From: Nigrospora sphaerica
Taxonomy: Eukaryota > Ascomycota > Sordariomycetes > Amphisphaeriales > Apiosporaceae
Reading direction: 5' to 3'
NCBI GenBank assembly: GCA_018287875.1
Contig: JAGVVL010000009.1
Location: 2,852,001-2,916,000, forward strand
DNA: 64,000 bases
The stretch's first letter is position 1; each line of letters starts with the position of its first letter. Under the pieces are notes generated by a model. The model made no database searches, was not told the origin of the DNA, and saw only the letters and a program-made list of their open reading frames with translations. Below, one piece after another: positions 24,376 to 35,261 of the stretch. The position numbers were made by a program, and so were the translations under genes.

Positions 24376-27153
24376 ATGGGATTCTCCACAATCTTTACAG
24401 TCTCCGTGCTGGCTCTTCGACTGCTCAGCCCGGCCGCTGCTGCCCCCACCACTTCGTCCGTGGAGGCTCGTCAGGCTGGCTCCAGCTACTGGGTAGCAAA
24501 CATCGAGCGCCAGGGCGTGGCTGCTTTTGGCGACGCTGCCGTCAAGGTGTTCCGCAACGTCAAGGACTACGGTGCCGTGGGCGATGGCAGTGCCGACGAC
24601 ACGGCGGCCATCAACAAGGCCATCCAGGATGGTGACAACCGCTGCATCATGAACTGCGACTCTCGCACCAACTCGCCGGCCCTGGTCTACTTCCCTCCCG
24701 GCACCTACAAGGTCACGAAGCCCATTATCCAGACGTACTACACGCAGTTTGTCGGCGATGCCGTCAGCCCCCCCACGCTCAAGGCCGACGCCAGCTTCCA
24801 GGGCATGGCTGTCATCGATGCGGATCCCTACATCGACGGTGAAGATAGTGTCAACTGGTACATCAACCAGAACAACTTCTTCCGCCAGATCCGCAACTTT
24901 GTCATCGACCTCACCGCTCTCCCTCCGAGCACCGGTGCTGGCATCCACTGGCAGGTTGCCCAGGCCACCAGCTTGCAGAACATTGTCTTCAACATGAACC
25001 CCGACAAGTCGCCGGCCAACCAGCAGAAGGGTATCTTCATGGACAATGGATCTGGTGGTTTCATGACGGACCTGACCTTCAACGGCGGAGGCTTTGGCGC
25101 CTTCTTTGGCTCGCAGCAGTTCACCACCCGTAACATGACCTTCAACAACTGCAACACTGCCATCTTCCTTAACTGGAACTGGCTCTGGTCTATTCAGGAC
25201 GTCAAGATTAACGGTTGCCAGGTTGGCATTGACATGGCCAGCGGTGACGTGAACAACATTCAAACCGGCTCTCTCATGCTCATGGACAGCCAGATCTCGG
25301 ACACCCCCATCGGCATCAAGACGCTCTACAAGACGGACCTGACCATGACCAACAACACGCTGATCCTGGACAACGTGGACATGTCCAAGGGCGTCCAGAC
25401 GGCCATTCAGTACGCCGGTGACAACAGCACTGTACTTGCCGGCGGCGAGAAGATCGCCTCTTTCGCCCAGGGCCGCGCCTATACAGAGTCCGCTGGTAAG
25501 GCCGTCCAGGGCACGCAAGGCGGCATCCAAATTCCCGAGGTCTTGATGAAGGACGGCAAGATCTTCACCCGCTCCAAGCCCCAGTATGTGGGCAATGGTG
25601 CCAGCAGCTTCGTCAGCGTCAAGTCGGCCGGTGCCAAAGGTGACGGCAAGACGGACGACACCGCTGCCATCCAGAAGGTCTTCGACGGCGCCAAGGAGGG
25701 CGACATCATCTACTTCGACCACGGCGCTTACCTTATTCAGGACACGGTCAAGGTCCCCAAGAACATCAAGATCACGGGTGAGATGTGGCCGCTCATCATG
25801 GCTGGCGGTCCCAAGTTCAGCGACGAGTCCAAGCCCATTCCCGCCTTCCAGGTTGGTGAGCCTGGCGATGTCGGTACTGTTGAGATGTCGGACTTGATCT
25901 TCGAGACCAAGGGCCCCGCTCCCGGTGCCATCCTGATGCAGTACAACCTGGCCGGTTCCGAGCCCGGTGCTGCCGGTCTGTGGGACGTTCACTTCCGGGT
26001 GGGCGGCTCCGCCGGCACGGAGCTGCAGTCGGACAAGTGCGCCAAGAACCCGAACGCCACGCACGGCGCCAACGAGGAGTGCATGGGTGCCTTCATGATG
26101 TTCCACGCTACCAAGACGGCCTCGGTTTACGTCGAGAACTGCTGGTTCTGGGTCGCCGACCACGAGCTCGACCTTAACGACCACTCTCAGATCGACATCT
26201 ATAACGGCCGTGGTGTCCTCATCGAGTCTCAGAAGCCTACCTGGTGGTGGGGAACCGCGTCGGAGCACAGCCAGATGTACAACTACCAGATGACCAATGC
26301 CAAGAACGTGTGGATGTCGGCCATCCAGACGGAGACGGCCTACATGCAGGGCAACCCCGATGCGACGACTCCCTTCAAAGTGAACCAGGAGTTTTCCGAC
26401 CCTGATTTCAGCAACTGCGATGGCTCGTCGGCGAACTGCAAGCGCACCTGGGGTGTCCGTGTCACGGACTCGTCGGACGTCCTCATCTACGGTGCCGGCC
26501 TGTACTCGTTCTTTGACAACTACGGCCAGGACTGCCTCAAGACTCAGGACTGCCAGCAGAACATGGTCAGCGTGGAGTCGTCCAGCGTCCAGTTCTATGG
26601 TCTCAGCACCAAGGCATCTGTCAACATGCTGACGGTGGACGGCAAGAGCGTGGCCCTTGACAAGGACAACAGAAACACTTTCTGTGCAGCCATCGCTAAG
26701 TTCGAATCAAAGGGCGGCCCTGTCGGTGGTCCCTCGGACGGCCCCTCGAGCGGCGGTGGCAGTGTTGGTGGCAGCAGCTCATCGCAGCAGCCGTCGGCCA
26801 CTGCTCCTGCCAGCCCTTCGTCTGCCCCCGCCTCGTCGGCGGCTACCTCGGCCCAAGCCGCTCCCACCCAATCCGGTGCTGCCGGCGGATCTTCTGGGTC
26901 CGACAGGCCGGGCTCGTCTGGCCCCGGCAGCCCGCCTGCCCAGCCCCCGGCCGCCTCTCTTCCGGCCCCCACTAGAGATGCGGCGGTCGGCGGTGGCGCC
27001 CAGCCGAGCAAAGCGCCCGAACAGAACACTCCGCCGGCGCCTTCGCCCGCCCCGGGTACCGGTACGAACGGCAGCAGCGGTGGTGCTGGCAACGGTCCCG
27101 CCGTTACCGTCACTGTGACGGTCACGGCGACTGCGTCATGTGCACCGGCATAG
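24376..27153 (+). CDS. Secreted GH55 exo-beta-1,3-glucanase
   Basis: Glycoside hydrolase family 55 glucan 1,3-beta-glucosidase, releasing glucose from beta-1,3-glucan (wall remodelling, nutrition or mycoparasitism). Single exon, 925 residues. Residues 1 to about 22 (MGFSTIFTVSVLALRLLSPAAAA) are a signal peptide, followed by an AR-Q type processing region. Two parallel beta-helix (pectate-lyase-3-like) modules follow, each opening with the family signature: first VKDYGAVGDGSADDTAAIN (about 24560), then VKSAGAKGDGKTDDTAAIQ (about 25620). After the catalytic part (to about 26710) comes a roughly 145-residue Ser/Pro/Gly/Ala-rich tail ending in TVTVTVTATASCAPA. There is no hydrophobic GPI tail. 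ATG 24376 is the first in-frame ATG, although the frame is open further upstream. Codons are strongly C/G-ending, which suggests high expression. Confidence 0.95.
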   Translation: MGFSTIFTVSVLALRLLSPAAAAPTTSSVEARQAGSSYWVANIERQGVAAFGDAAVKVFRNVKDYGAVGDGSADDTAAINKAIQDGDNRCIMNCDSRTNSPALVYFPPGTYKVTKPIIQTYYTQFVGDAVSPPTLKADASFQGMAVIDADPYIDGEDSVNWYINQNNFFRQIRNFVIDLTALPPSTGAGIHWQVAQATSLQNIVFNMNPDKSPANQQKGIFMDNGSGGFMTDLTFNGGGFGAFFGSQQFTTRNMTFNNCNTAIFLNWNWLWSIQDVKINGCQVGIDMASGDVNNIQTGSLMLMDSQISDTPIGIKTLYKTDLTMTNNTLILDNVDMSKGVQTAIQYAGDNSTVLAGGEKIASFAQGRAYTESAGKAVQGTQGGIQIPEVLMKDGKIFTRSKPQYVGNGASSFVSVKSAGAKGDGKTDDTAAIQKVFDGAKEGDIIYFDHGAYLIQDTVKVPKNIKITGEMWPLIMAGGPKFSDESKPIPAFQVGEPGDVGTVEMSDLIFETKGPAPGAILMQYNLAGSEPGAAGLWDVHFRVGGSAGTELQSDKCAKNPNATHGANEECMGAFMMFHATKTASVYVENCWFWVADHELDLNDHSQIDIYNGRGVLIESQKPTWWWGTASEHSQMYNYQMTNAKNVWMSAIQTETAYMQGNPDATTPFKVNQEFSDPDFSNCDGSSANCKRTWGVRVTDSSDVLIYGAGLYSFFDNYGQDCLKTQDCQQNMVSVESSSVQFYGLSTKASVNMLTVDGKSVALDKDNRNTFCAAIAKFESKGGPVGGPSDGPSSGGGSVGGSSSSQQPSATAPASPSSAPASSAATSAQAAPTQSGAAGGSSGSDRPGSSGPGSPPAQPPAASLPAPTRDAAVGGGAQPSKAPEQNTPPAPSPAPGTGTNGSSGGAGNGPAVTVTVTVTATASCAPA

Positions 27154-27920
27154 GTTACGGCGGCTCAGTCGGGACACCATAGCACGCCCACGACGGCGGA
27201 AGCAACCACGACAGGGGGAGTGCGCTGTCCTTGAGAGAGGATTGCGTTTGCGGCATCCTAGTCCTGGTCCTGTTCGTTCGCATCGGACATCCCGAAGCGC
27301 CTCTTTTTACTTTTTCTTTATTTCTTGATGACTTCCACCCCCTTCTTCTTCTCGGACCCCAGTGGTCGCTTTTCGACGGTACATTCAGTTTCCACGGACA
27401 GGACTGGACAGGATTGCATTCATGGCCATTGGCATTGGTCTCGGAGTTTGTTTCATGGCTAGAAGAGCACAAGCAGGTAGTGTCTTGACACGAAACCATA
27501 TGGATACCCTCATCTTTGTTCCAGTGAGCCGGCCCACCTTGGCTTGAATGTGAAGTCGCCATCGGGGCATTGATGGATGATGTAGGCGCTGCGCTACTGC
27601 GTATTCAAACTGAAGATGGGCTGGCCTGCATGGCTGCAGCATCCGGATTGCAGCTCAATTCAGCGCGGCCGCAAGCAACTTGATTGTCAGCACGTGGCTG
27701 GCATCGGGTGGCAGGTCGGCCTGCTAGATGCCGGGGCTGTGCTTGGGGATATTCTGTGTAAAGCGTATGGAGGTAGTTTACTACATGATGATGCCGTCTG
27801 CTTCGCTGTTGCTGTGTGTGCAAATGTAGTTCCCGTCTGTCTATTGGTTGCGTAATGGCGTGGCCTACATCACCGATACAGCACAACAAACTTTGCGCGG
27901 TCATGAACCCATGGTCCATT
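27154..27920. other. Convergent 3' spacer, GH55 / FIT gene
   Basis: About 770 bp between two stop codons; contains 3' UTRs and nothing else recognised. Confidence 0.6.
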
Positions 27921-28989
27921 CTATACGCCTGGCAGACCGATGACGCCCCTCAGAGCCGGTAGCCACCGGGGGAGGTAATATATAGGGTAGATGCCGATGA
28001 AGGCGACGATGAGACCGGTGAGCTAGACGGGGGGGGAGGGCATTGGTCAGCCGGAGAGGCCTGGGCGGGCGCTTGGGCGAGGGATACGAGTGACTCACCT
28101 TCTCGAACCAGGTGTGAAAGTAGATGGCCGTCATCAGTAGCATCCACAAGCAGGCGGCCACGACGCTCAGAGCGAACTTGGCGCCCAGGCTCAGGCTGTT
28201 CGAGGAGGGCTTCTCGTCGCGGGCGTCGCGGTCGGCCTCGACGCCTGCGCCCTTGACGGCGCCATCGTCCAGCACGACGGTACGGTCGTCCCGGCGGCCG
28301 GCGACGCCGCCAGCGCGCACCAGCACCCAGAAGACCTCTTGCAGCAGGAACCAGCTGCCCAGGACCAGCAGGAAGACGTGGCCGCTAATGTCGTGGCCAC
28401 CGGCCCATCGGCCGCCGGCGGCTTTGCAGGCGACGGCCGTGACGAAGTCGCCGGCGTCGTGGAGGCCGTCGTCGACGGCGGCCTCGGCGACCTGGCAGCG
28501 GCCGCCGGTGAAGCGGAAGCCGCGGTCGATGAGGGCGGGACCGAAGCACCACTGCGTCACGAGTACCCACCAGGCCGTGACGGCGGCCCAGCGGGCGGCG
28601 GCGCGCAGGCGGCGGGCGGGCGCGGCCAGGGCGGGCTGGGTGAGGGCAAAGACGGCGAAGGCGACCGTGACCCAGGCCCAGCCGCGCTTGACGAAGAGTG
28701 TGTTGAACAGGTTGTTCTTGCGGGCGAAGTAGCTCGGCGCGCTGCTCTGCACGTGCGATTGGCCCGTCACGTCGTAGGGCGCGGCGCGCGTCTGCGGGCT
28801 GAGCGCCGAGAAGACGGCACCGAAGGCGAGGAGCGCAGGGTAGACGAGGAGGGCGAGGGACTCGAGCGGCGTCGGGAAGTGAGGCGGGTGGCGGCCTGGC
28901 AACGCCTTGGCCGGCTCTTCTTTCGCTTCGGCCGCCATCGGGGCGACGGGGCGCGGCCGGAGGGACGAGCCGTCGTCGGTATCGATCAT
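27921..28989 (-). CDS. SCS3: FIT-family (FITM2/Scs3) ER membrane protein for lipid droplets
   Basis: Member of the fat-storage-inducing transmembrane family. These polytopic ER proteins act in lipid-droplet emergence and ER phospholipid balance; animal FIT2 has acyl-CoA diphosphatase activity. Exons 28989-28099 and 28022-27921 give 330 residues. About six hydrophobic segments are visible. The two family His motifs are present: GGHDISGHVFLLVLGSWFLLQ and, just before the exon junction, YFHTWFEK, which continues in exon 2 as LTGLIVAFIGIYPIYYLP. The N-terminal 40 residues are soluble and charged. A spacer with acidic and basic residues after the first His motif (RRDDRTVVLDDGAVKGAG) is longer than in yeast Scs3. 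Yeast has two paralogues, Scs3 and Yft2, so the symbol is by family only. Confidence 0.88.
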
Positions 28990-29766
28990 GGGGAAAGGAG
29001 GGGGTGGGCGGGCGAGAGGAAGGCGAGAACGAGTTTGACGCAGGGCCCGGGGTTCTGGTGACGAACCCCTCGAAGGTGACGTTTGGTGGTTGGCCTAGGA
29101 GAGAAAAAGAGTCCGAGGGCGGCGACACGGCTGGTGTTGGTGTCGTCGTTGGCTACTAGCGTTGACTCGTCAGGCTGTGGCTTCTTCTCTTGATTCCACT
29201 CTGTTTGAGGGGCCAGATGAGGAAACACCGAGCGCGGCGAGCGCTTTCCAGAAAAACCAACGGTCAAAACTTGAAGGAGGCACCCGACGGTAAATGCATG
29301 GGACAGCACGGAATATTGACTGGATGCATCAGCATCTACCGACTTCTTTTTCCTTGCTACTGGGCTAGGTTGTTAGCTACTTGGACTGTATGTACATGAG
29401 CTACAGTAGCTGGCTGACGTAGTGTGTACATGTAGGCCATGTAGCGTCATGCGTAAAAGGCTGCTCGAATGCGGGCAATTGGCAGCTTCTAGACACGGCA
29501 AAACATGCCACAGGGTCACGTGGGCCACTATTCCCCCAGGTACAATGCACCCAGAAGCGGAAGCTCTATCATCCATCTATGTACCATCCCACCCATTTTC
29601 CCACACTCCGAGTATATACGTCATCGAGAACGCGCGAACGCCTTGTCCAAACATCGTCATCAGGTGCTAGTGCTAGTACTGGCACGCTCATGAGCGGCCC
29701 GCGTTGCCCCTGGACGGAATGGCTCATGCGAGCTAGCGAGCAATTAAGGCACCCTCGTCGTGCAGT
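28990..29766. promoter_or_regulatory. Spacer: LYS4 3' end / FIT promoter
   Basis: About 780 bp between two genes on the same (-) strand, so it must hold the LYS4 3' UTR and the FIT promoter. No specific element is claimed. Confidence 0.5.
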
Positions 29767-32584
29767 TCACGCAGCCGGGGCAGCAGCAATCTGCTTCTTG
29801 CACCAGGCTTCCAAACCGCCGGCCACGAGCAGCTCCTGCACGTTAGCCGGCACCTCGCCCACCTTCTCCGTCCATGTCTCTCCGTTTTCGCCCTCGCGCA
29901 CCTCCACCATGCTGCGCTTCACGTCCCACGTGAGCGTCCAGCCCGTCCGGCGCGTCAGCACGCCGTCTTTCGCCGACGAGAAGTGCGCCCGCAGCTTCTC
30001 GACAAGACGCGGCACTTCCAGGCCCATCAGCGCGTTGTTGATGCTGTTCCTGGAGAAGATGTTGCCGAAGCTCCCTGCCACCACCAGTGGTATCTCCTTA
30101 GCCAGCAGCGCCGTCGCCGCCTGCTCCCGCGACGATCCGCACCCAAAGTTGAAACCAGACACCAGAATGCTGTTGGCAGGGACGCTTCCGAAAAACTCGG
30201 GGTCGTAGTTCTGCATGCAGGCCCGCGCCATGTCCTCCTTGGAGACATTATCCTGGTACGTCATCTTGCCGGGGTAGATGGCGTCCGTGTTGAGGTTGTC
30301 GGCGTCGCAAAAGACAATTTCACCGCTGACCTTCTCGGGAAAGCCGGGCAGGATCTCCGTCGTGGGTCCCTCGGTCGCCTCAGAGGAGCCCTCGGCCGAT
30401 TCCACCTGCTCGATCAGCCAGTCGAGCTGGTTGACGATACTGCCAAGCTGCTTCTCTGTGGCGTCTTCCACACCCGTGCCGAAGCCATGCTCGATGCCGG
30501 ACCAATCCGCCGGTATCTGGTAAGCACCAGGCCCCGAGATCTTGCCGCTGAGAGCGCTCGCAGCCACCACCTCAGGGCTTGCGAGATACGCCTGCGCATC
30601 TACGGTGCTCCGATTTAGTAAATGCCTTGCGCCTAATGCAGGGACAGGGGTTAGTTCTTACCGGGTGATCCCATACGGCCCTTAAAGTTGCGGTTGCTGG
30701 CACTGATGCCGACCTCGCCCGGCTCCAGGAGACCCTTTCCAAGTCCGATACACGGCCCGCACCCGGCCGGGAGAGGCTGTGCGCCGGCCTCAAGCAGGGC
30801 CTGCCAGTCGCCCGTGGCCTCGGCAGCTTCTTGTTCCGGTGCCGAAGCGGCTGCGATGTAGAGTTGGACCCCGTCAGCAACCTTGGGGATAACGCCGTTG
30901 GTGGCCTCGGCAGCGTCCTTGAAAACCTTGGCCGCCGCCGCAATGTCCGAAGCACGACTGTTGGTGCAGGAAACAATGTCTGCGCCACTCAGGGTTAGCA
31001 TCTGCCCGTATCGGTTTTACAAGTCTCCATTTGTACTCCGTGCGGTCCACCCGGAACATGTACAAGCCTCGCCTCTCAAACGGGGCATAGCCCCCCCCCT
31101 GTGGCAGTCACTTACATGCGCGATTAACCGGAATGTTCTTAGCCGCCAACTCGGCCAACGGGGTGGCAACCTTCACAGAGTTGGGCCCGCTGACATATGG
31201 CGAGAGGGTGGAGAGGTTGAGGTACAGCTGTTTGGCGTAGACGGCATCCTCATCGGCCTTGACGGGGTTGGCGAACAATTCGTCGATTTTGGGGTGATTG
31301 ATTCTCGTCGCGGTGGCGGGATTCATCATGGCAGCCACCGAGGCCTTACCTCGCAGCCAGCGCTCCAGAGTTCGGTCGATGGGGAAGAGGCCCGAGAGCG
31401 CACCCCATTCGCATGCCATGTTGGCAATGGTCATCCGGCTGTCCACCGACAGGCTGGCCATGGTCTCCTCAGAGCCGGTGAATTCGACGGCGTGGTTCAG
31501 GACGTCGCTGTTGAACAGCCCGCACAGCGCGACGATTACATCCTTGCCCGTCACACCGACTGGCAGCGTCCCAGTCAGGGTGACCCGTGCCACGGGGGGG
31601 ATTTGCCACCACGTCCGCGATGTGGCCCCTATTTAACACAGCGTCAGTGTTTGCCGGGTTTGGATCAGAGAGTGGTGCGTACAGATACTTGCAGCGTCAG
31701 TCCGTACTACGGGCGTGCCAAGGCATCCCACAGCACCGTAATGCGTGCTGTGGGAGTCCGAGGCCACGGCCATGGTACCGGGCCACGCATAGCCCTCCTC
31801 CACCATAATCTGGTGCCCGATTCCACGTCCAGCCGGGTAGAAGTCGATACCATGCTTGCTAGCAAACTCCTGGATTTGTCGGTACTTCTGGAGGTTGGAC
31901 TCGCTCTGGTTTTGCACCTGCAGCCAAATGGAGTCAGTAACTGGGACCGAGAGGAGGTAGCCGGGATCGCATGGGAGAAGCCCTACGTCATGATCGAGAC
32001 AGAACACGATTTGCTTCGGATCGTGGACCTTGGTGGCGCCCCTGTTACCCGTCAGCGCCCATGCAGGAGGTTTTCCCAAGGGCCGTATTTCGGAGTGCTC
32101 GTGCCACACCGAGACTAGCTTACAAAGACATGAATTTGGAGGCGATGGGCCAGGAGTTGTCATGGCTCATGACTTTTTCAGGAGAGAGGCTGATGTAATC
32201 GCCGCTCCGGACGCGCTTGCCTTCGGGAAGACCGACAGCATAACGTTGTACAATCTTCTCGGTGAGAGTCTGAGCCGGTTGTCTTTCCAAAGGGGCAGCC
32301 GAGTAGGCGCGTTGTTGCGCGTGGTACGCCTGGAACCTCGCGAAGGCGGCGGTGCTGGGCGGTCGAGCGCACGGGTGCGGGGAGCGGGCACACGAGGCTA
32401 TCGAACGGGTGAAGGGGGCGGCCGATACGAATCGCAAGGGCTGGTGGTTTCTCTTGGCCGGCAGACGTCCGAGAGACCGAGCGGCCCGGAGCCCAAACTG
32501 TGAGAAGTCAGTTCCGATCTCGGCGAGAGAGCCGTGACTCCATTGCAATGACGTTGTACTCACGGCGGGCGCTCTGCAAGTCAT
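29767..32584 (-). CDS. LYS4: Homoaconitase, mitochondrial (lysine biosynthesis)
   Basis: Converts homocitrate/homoaconitate to homoisocitrate in the alpha-aminoadipate lysine pathway, in the mitochondrial matrix, using a 4Fe-4S cluster. Seven exons: 32584-32564, 32497-32124, 32041-31987, 31917-31683, 31628-31116, 30979-30662 and 30599-29767. All phases close, giving 782 residues, normal for the family. The Arg/Ser/Ala-rich N-terminus fits a mitochondrial presequence. Family blocks are [57 protein letters not shown] and [17 protein letters not shown]. Cluster ligands are in [10 protein letters not shown] and AGCGPCIG. The C-terminal swivel domain has [13 protein letters not shown]. Exon 1 is only 7 codons, but ATG 32584 sits in ACCACCATGACT. 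Intron 1 (32563-32498, 66 nt) is in frame without a stop, so its retention would add 22 residues. Confidence 0.95.
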
Positions 32585-33334
32585 GGTGGTATCGAGAAGA
32601 AGCTGTGGCCAGGCTCTGAGAGTTCGACAGTGGTGATGGTATCTCGTCTCGTTGACGAAGACCGAGGGCGGGCGGAAAAATCAAACCCCAAATGCATGGA
32701 GGCAAGATGCAGGCACTTCGCGAATGGCAAAAAGAGGTACACACCACTGTTACGTTAGTAGCGCCGCGACCATCTATCCTGCATCAAGTGGGTCCTCCCC
32801 CCACGTCGCGGGCCCTAGCCGATCAACCTACAACTCAAACGCATCTTATTAGCAACCTCGCTCACTTCCAAGCGCAGGATCCATGCTCAATTTGCACCTC
32901 TTCTGTGAAAAGGCCTTGGGTTGCCCGCAGACCCACTGGTCGTACGGCCTGTTTGCTGCAATCTTGTAGTCGTAGTAGCCGGTCCCGTGGTTCGCGTGGG
33001 GTGACGCCCTCTCTCAAGGGGCAGACGATTGCCATGGGTCTGGCCCAAGTGCAAGCTGTGATGGAAAACCCTCGTCGTTGTGGCTCCTCCATCCTTCTAC
33101 GTTGTATTGATGTCAACTAGGTCGCCTTTCGTACTTCTTCTTACCTCGCTATCAGCTCAAGATGTGTGATAGCTAAGTAGTTATGCTCCTGGTTGCCCAA
33201 AAGTCCAACTCTAGCTCTGGACGCCGGATCGCCAGCGCCTTCTACCATGGGGCGCATAGCGCCCCCGTTCTGCCCCCCCCACCCCGCGGGACTGGAGAGC
33301 TTTCATGCGGGATTGAAGTCACCCGTTCCGCGCC
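32585..33334. promoter_or_regulatory. LYS4 promoter and 3' end of the Mpv17-family gene
   Basis: About 750 bp. I looked for a canonical TGACTCA (CPC1/Gcn4) site expected for general amino-acid control and did not find a perfect one. Confidence 0.45.
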
Positions 33335-34205
33335 TTACTGGGCGGCCCGGAGGCTCATATAGATACCCCAAGCCACACCGGCGAGACCGCCAACCAGGTT
33401 GCGTCCTTCAATGCTCTTGATGAAAGCAAAGTTGACGATGCTGACAAAGGGCCACAGCTTCCATCCGGCCACCACGATGCTCCAGAACTCGGCCTGGCTG
33501 CGCGCCACCACAGCATCCCAGCGGACGGCGCCGTAGTCGATGCTCTTGCTCCGGGCGCCCGGCAGGCCGAGGAAGTTGGCGAGATACGCGACGCTCTGGT
33601 CAGGCGTGCTCAGCACAGTGCCCAGCGGGCGGACCATGGCCGACTGGATTGAGTGAATGTACAGGCTAAAGAGGTATGTGTTGCCGGCGGCACCCAGCGT
33701 CTGGTCAAGCACCGTCTTGATGAGGGTGTTGGTCACGTTGAGCCGGGGCTCGACCAGGTTGCCCTCCTGCTCTTCCTTCTCCAGCGCCTTCTCGTCATTG
33801 GCCGCCGCCGAGGCTACGGCGGCCGGCGTGGGCGAGACATGGTAAGCGGGGAACGACGACTCGAGGAAGTCTTGCCTTGGAGCTTGTCAGCATGACGGGT
33901 CCCGGAGTATGCTGGGTGAAGATGGGGGCGACGCCGTGACCGTGACGGTCGCCTCTCACAACCTACCAGAGGAAGTTGGGCGGCGTGCTGATGACGGCGT
34001 AGAGAACAAATTGGAAGACGGGTACCCAGTCGATGACAAGCGGTGTCTGGAATATATCAGTGCTGCAGGCCATCGTGGTAAGGGCTCGTCTGCCAGGCGA
34101 CGGTCATACCTCATGGCGGTAGGCAGTGAGAGCCTGGGCAAGCAGGTTCGACGTGGCCGCGAGCACGGCTGACTGGAAGGTGGCGTTGACGATAGGCGGA
34201 GCCAT
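33335..34205 (-). CDS. Mpv17/PMP22-family membrane protein
   Basis: Small polytopic organelle membrane protein of the Mpv17/PMP22/Sym1 family (peroxisome or inner mitochondrial membrane; channel-like role proposed). Exons 34205-34110, 34046-33967 and 33875-33335 give 238 residues; introns are 34109-34047 and 33966-33876. The second junction falls within the Trp codon of NFLWQDFLESSFP. The opening MAPPIVNATFQSAVLAATSN and the C-terminal block FWSIVVAGWKLWPFVSIVNF with WGIYMSLRAAQ match the PMP22-like branch. A charged insert (KALEKEEQEGNLVEPRLNV) separates the halves. The frame stays open upstream to another ATG at 34340, which would add 45 residues; the shorter start is preferred because it begins at the conserved part. 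Peroxisome versus mitochondrion is not decided. Confidence 0.85.
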
Positions 34206-35261
34206 GGTGCGAGCAGTGAGAGGTTTTGCAGTGGGAACAAGGTGTGCCAGGTCGAGGTTGGGAAGGTCCACAGCCACCACCTTGGGCTGTTGCGCAGTTC
34301 CGGTCTTGGCTTTCCGGACAGAAGAAAGGCCAGATAACACAGCGGTACAAGAGTAGTACCTGGAGGGAGCAGGCGACGCTGGGGAGGGCGTTGTTGGTGT
34401 TGATAAATAATGAAGATGATGATGGAAGCTTACTTCAGCAGCAGCGTCAAAGTAGGTAGCTTAGGTAGAGATTACTGCCCTCACACTCATTCACCCGCTC
34501 ACGCATTTACTACCTACACTTGCCGGGAAGGGAGCGAAGCGTGGCCTATAAAGCAGGCGTGTGAAAATGACGGGTGAAGGACAGAGGCGGGGCTGTTCGG
34601 ACTGCTTCTCACATTTAAGCACCGCACGTGGCTGTGACTTTGCCAGCGGAAGTTTGATCCAGGTGAGCCGGAGGTGTCCAGCCAATAAAGCGACGTCATT
34701 CCGGGCTGGGTAAGTAACCTAGTAACCTACCTGTACGAATATGTACTTACCTAAGTGCAGATTGGAGAGACAAATCCGCCCTTGCTCATGAGCATTCCCG
34801 CGCATACGTAGGGCTGTGCTTTCCATTTACGGCGCGGAAATTCAGACTCGAAACCATAAGTAGCCCATGTACATGTAAGAGGTTCTTACAAGTGCCTATA
34901 GATCCATCGCGTTCCTGCGAGGTTTGAACATCAAGTACCTACCTAGCTAGGTGCCACCTCAGTAACTGAATCCCAAACTTCACCCGTATGCTGGGCAACT
35001 TCCAGCGTAGTGAGCCACTCCCCTTCCAAGGCATACCGTGATTCGCCGGGTCGGCATACGTCATATACAGAGCGGTAGTTACTGCGTCTCTTGGTGCAAA
35101 GACCCAAAAGGAGCAACGTGACTACTTGCACAAGGCCGGCCTTCTGCTGCTTATTGTGCGCCGTGTAGCCAGGCATGTATATGTAGCTACATACCTAGAT
35201 ACTTAGCCATTTATTGCCAACCGCTGACCCCCTCAATATACACGCACGCCGCGCCGTCCGC
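34206..35261. promoter_or_regulatory. Spacer: YIF1 3' end / Mpv17-family promoter
   Basis: About 1.05 kb. Contains dense TACCT/AGGTA words at 34711-34760 and 34930-34952, including the palindrome ACCTAGCTAGGT at 34941-34952. No coding signal. Confidence 0.5.

Noticed and set aside
24355..26268. 637-codon minus-strand open frame opposite the GH55 gene
   Set aside because: It mirrors the GC-ending codon bias of the real gene on the other strand; its product is Val/Gly/Asp-rich with no family motif.
28339..29061. 240-codon plus-strand frame over the FIT gene and its upstream region
   Set aside because: Gly/Ala/Arg/Glu-rich shadow on the opposite strand of a GC-rich membrane protein gene.
29767..32584. 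3-isopropylmalate dehydratase or ordinary aconitase instead of homoaconitase
   Set aside because: The [13 protein letters not shown] start, [13 protein letters not shown] block and length of 782 fit fungal Lys4; aconitase and Leu1 have different sequence around these blocks.
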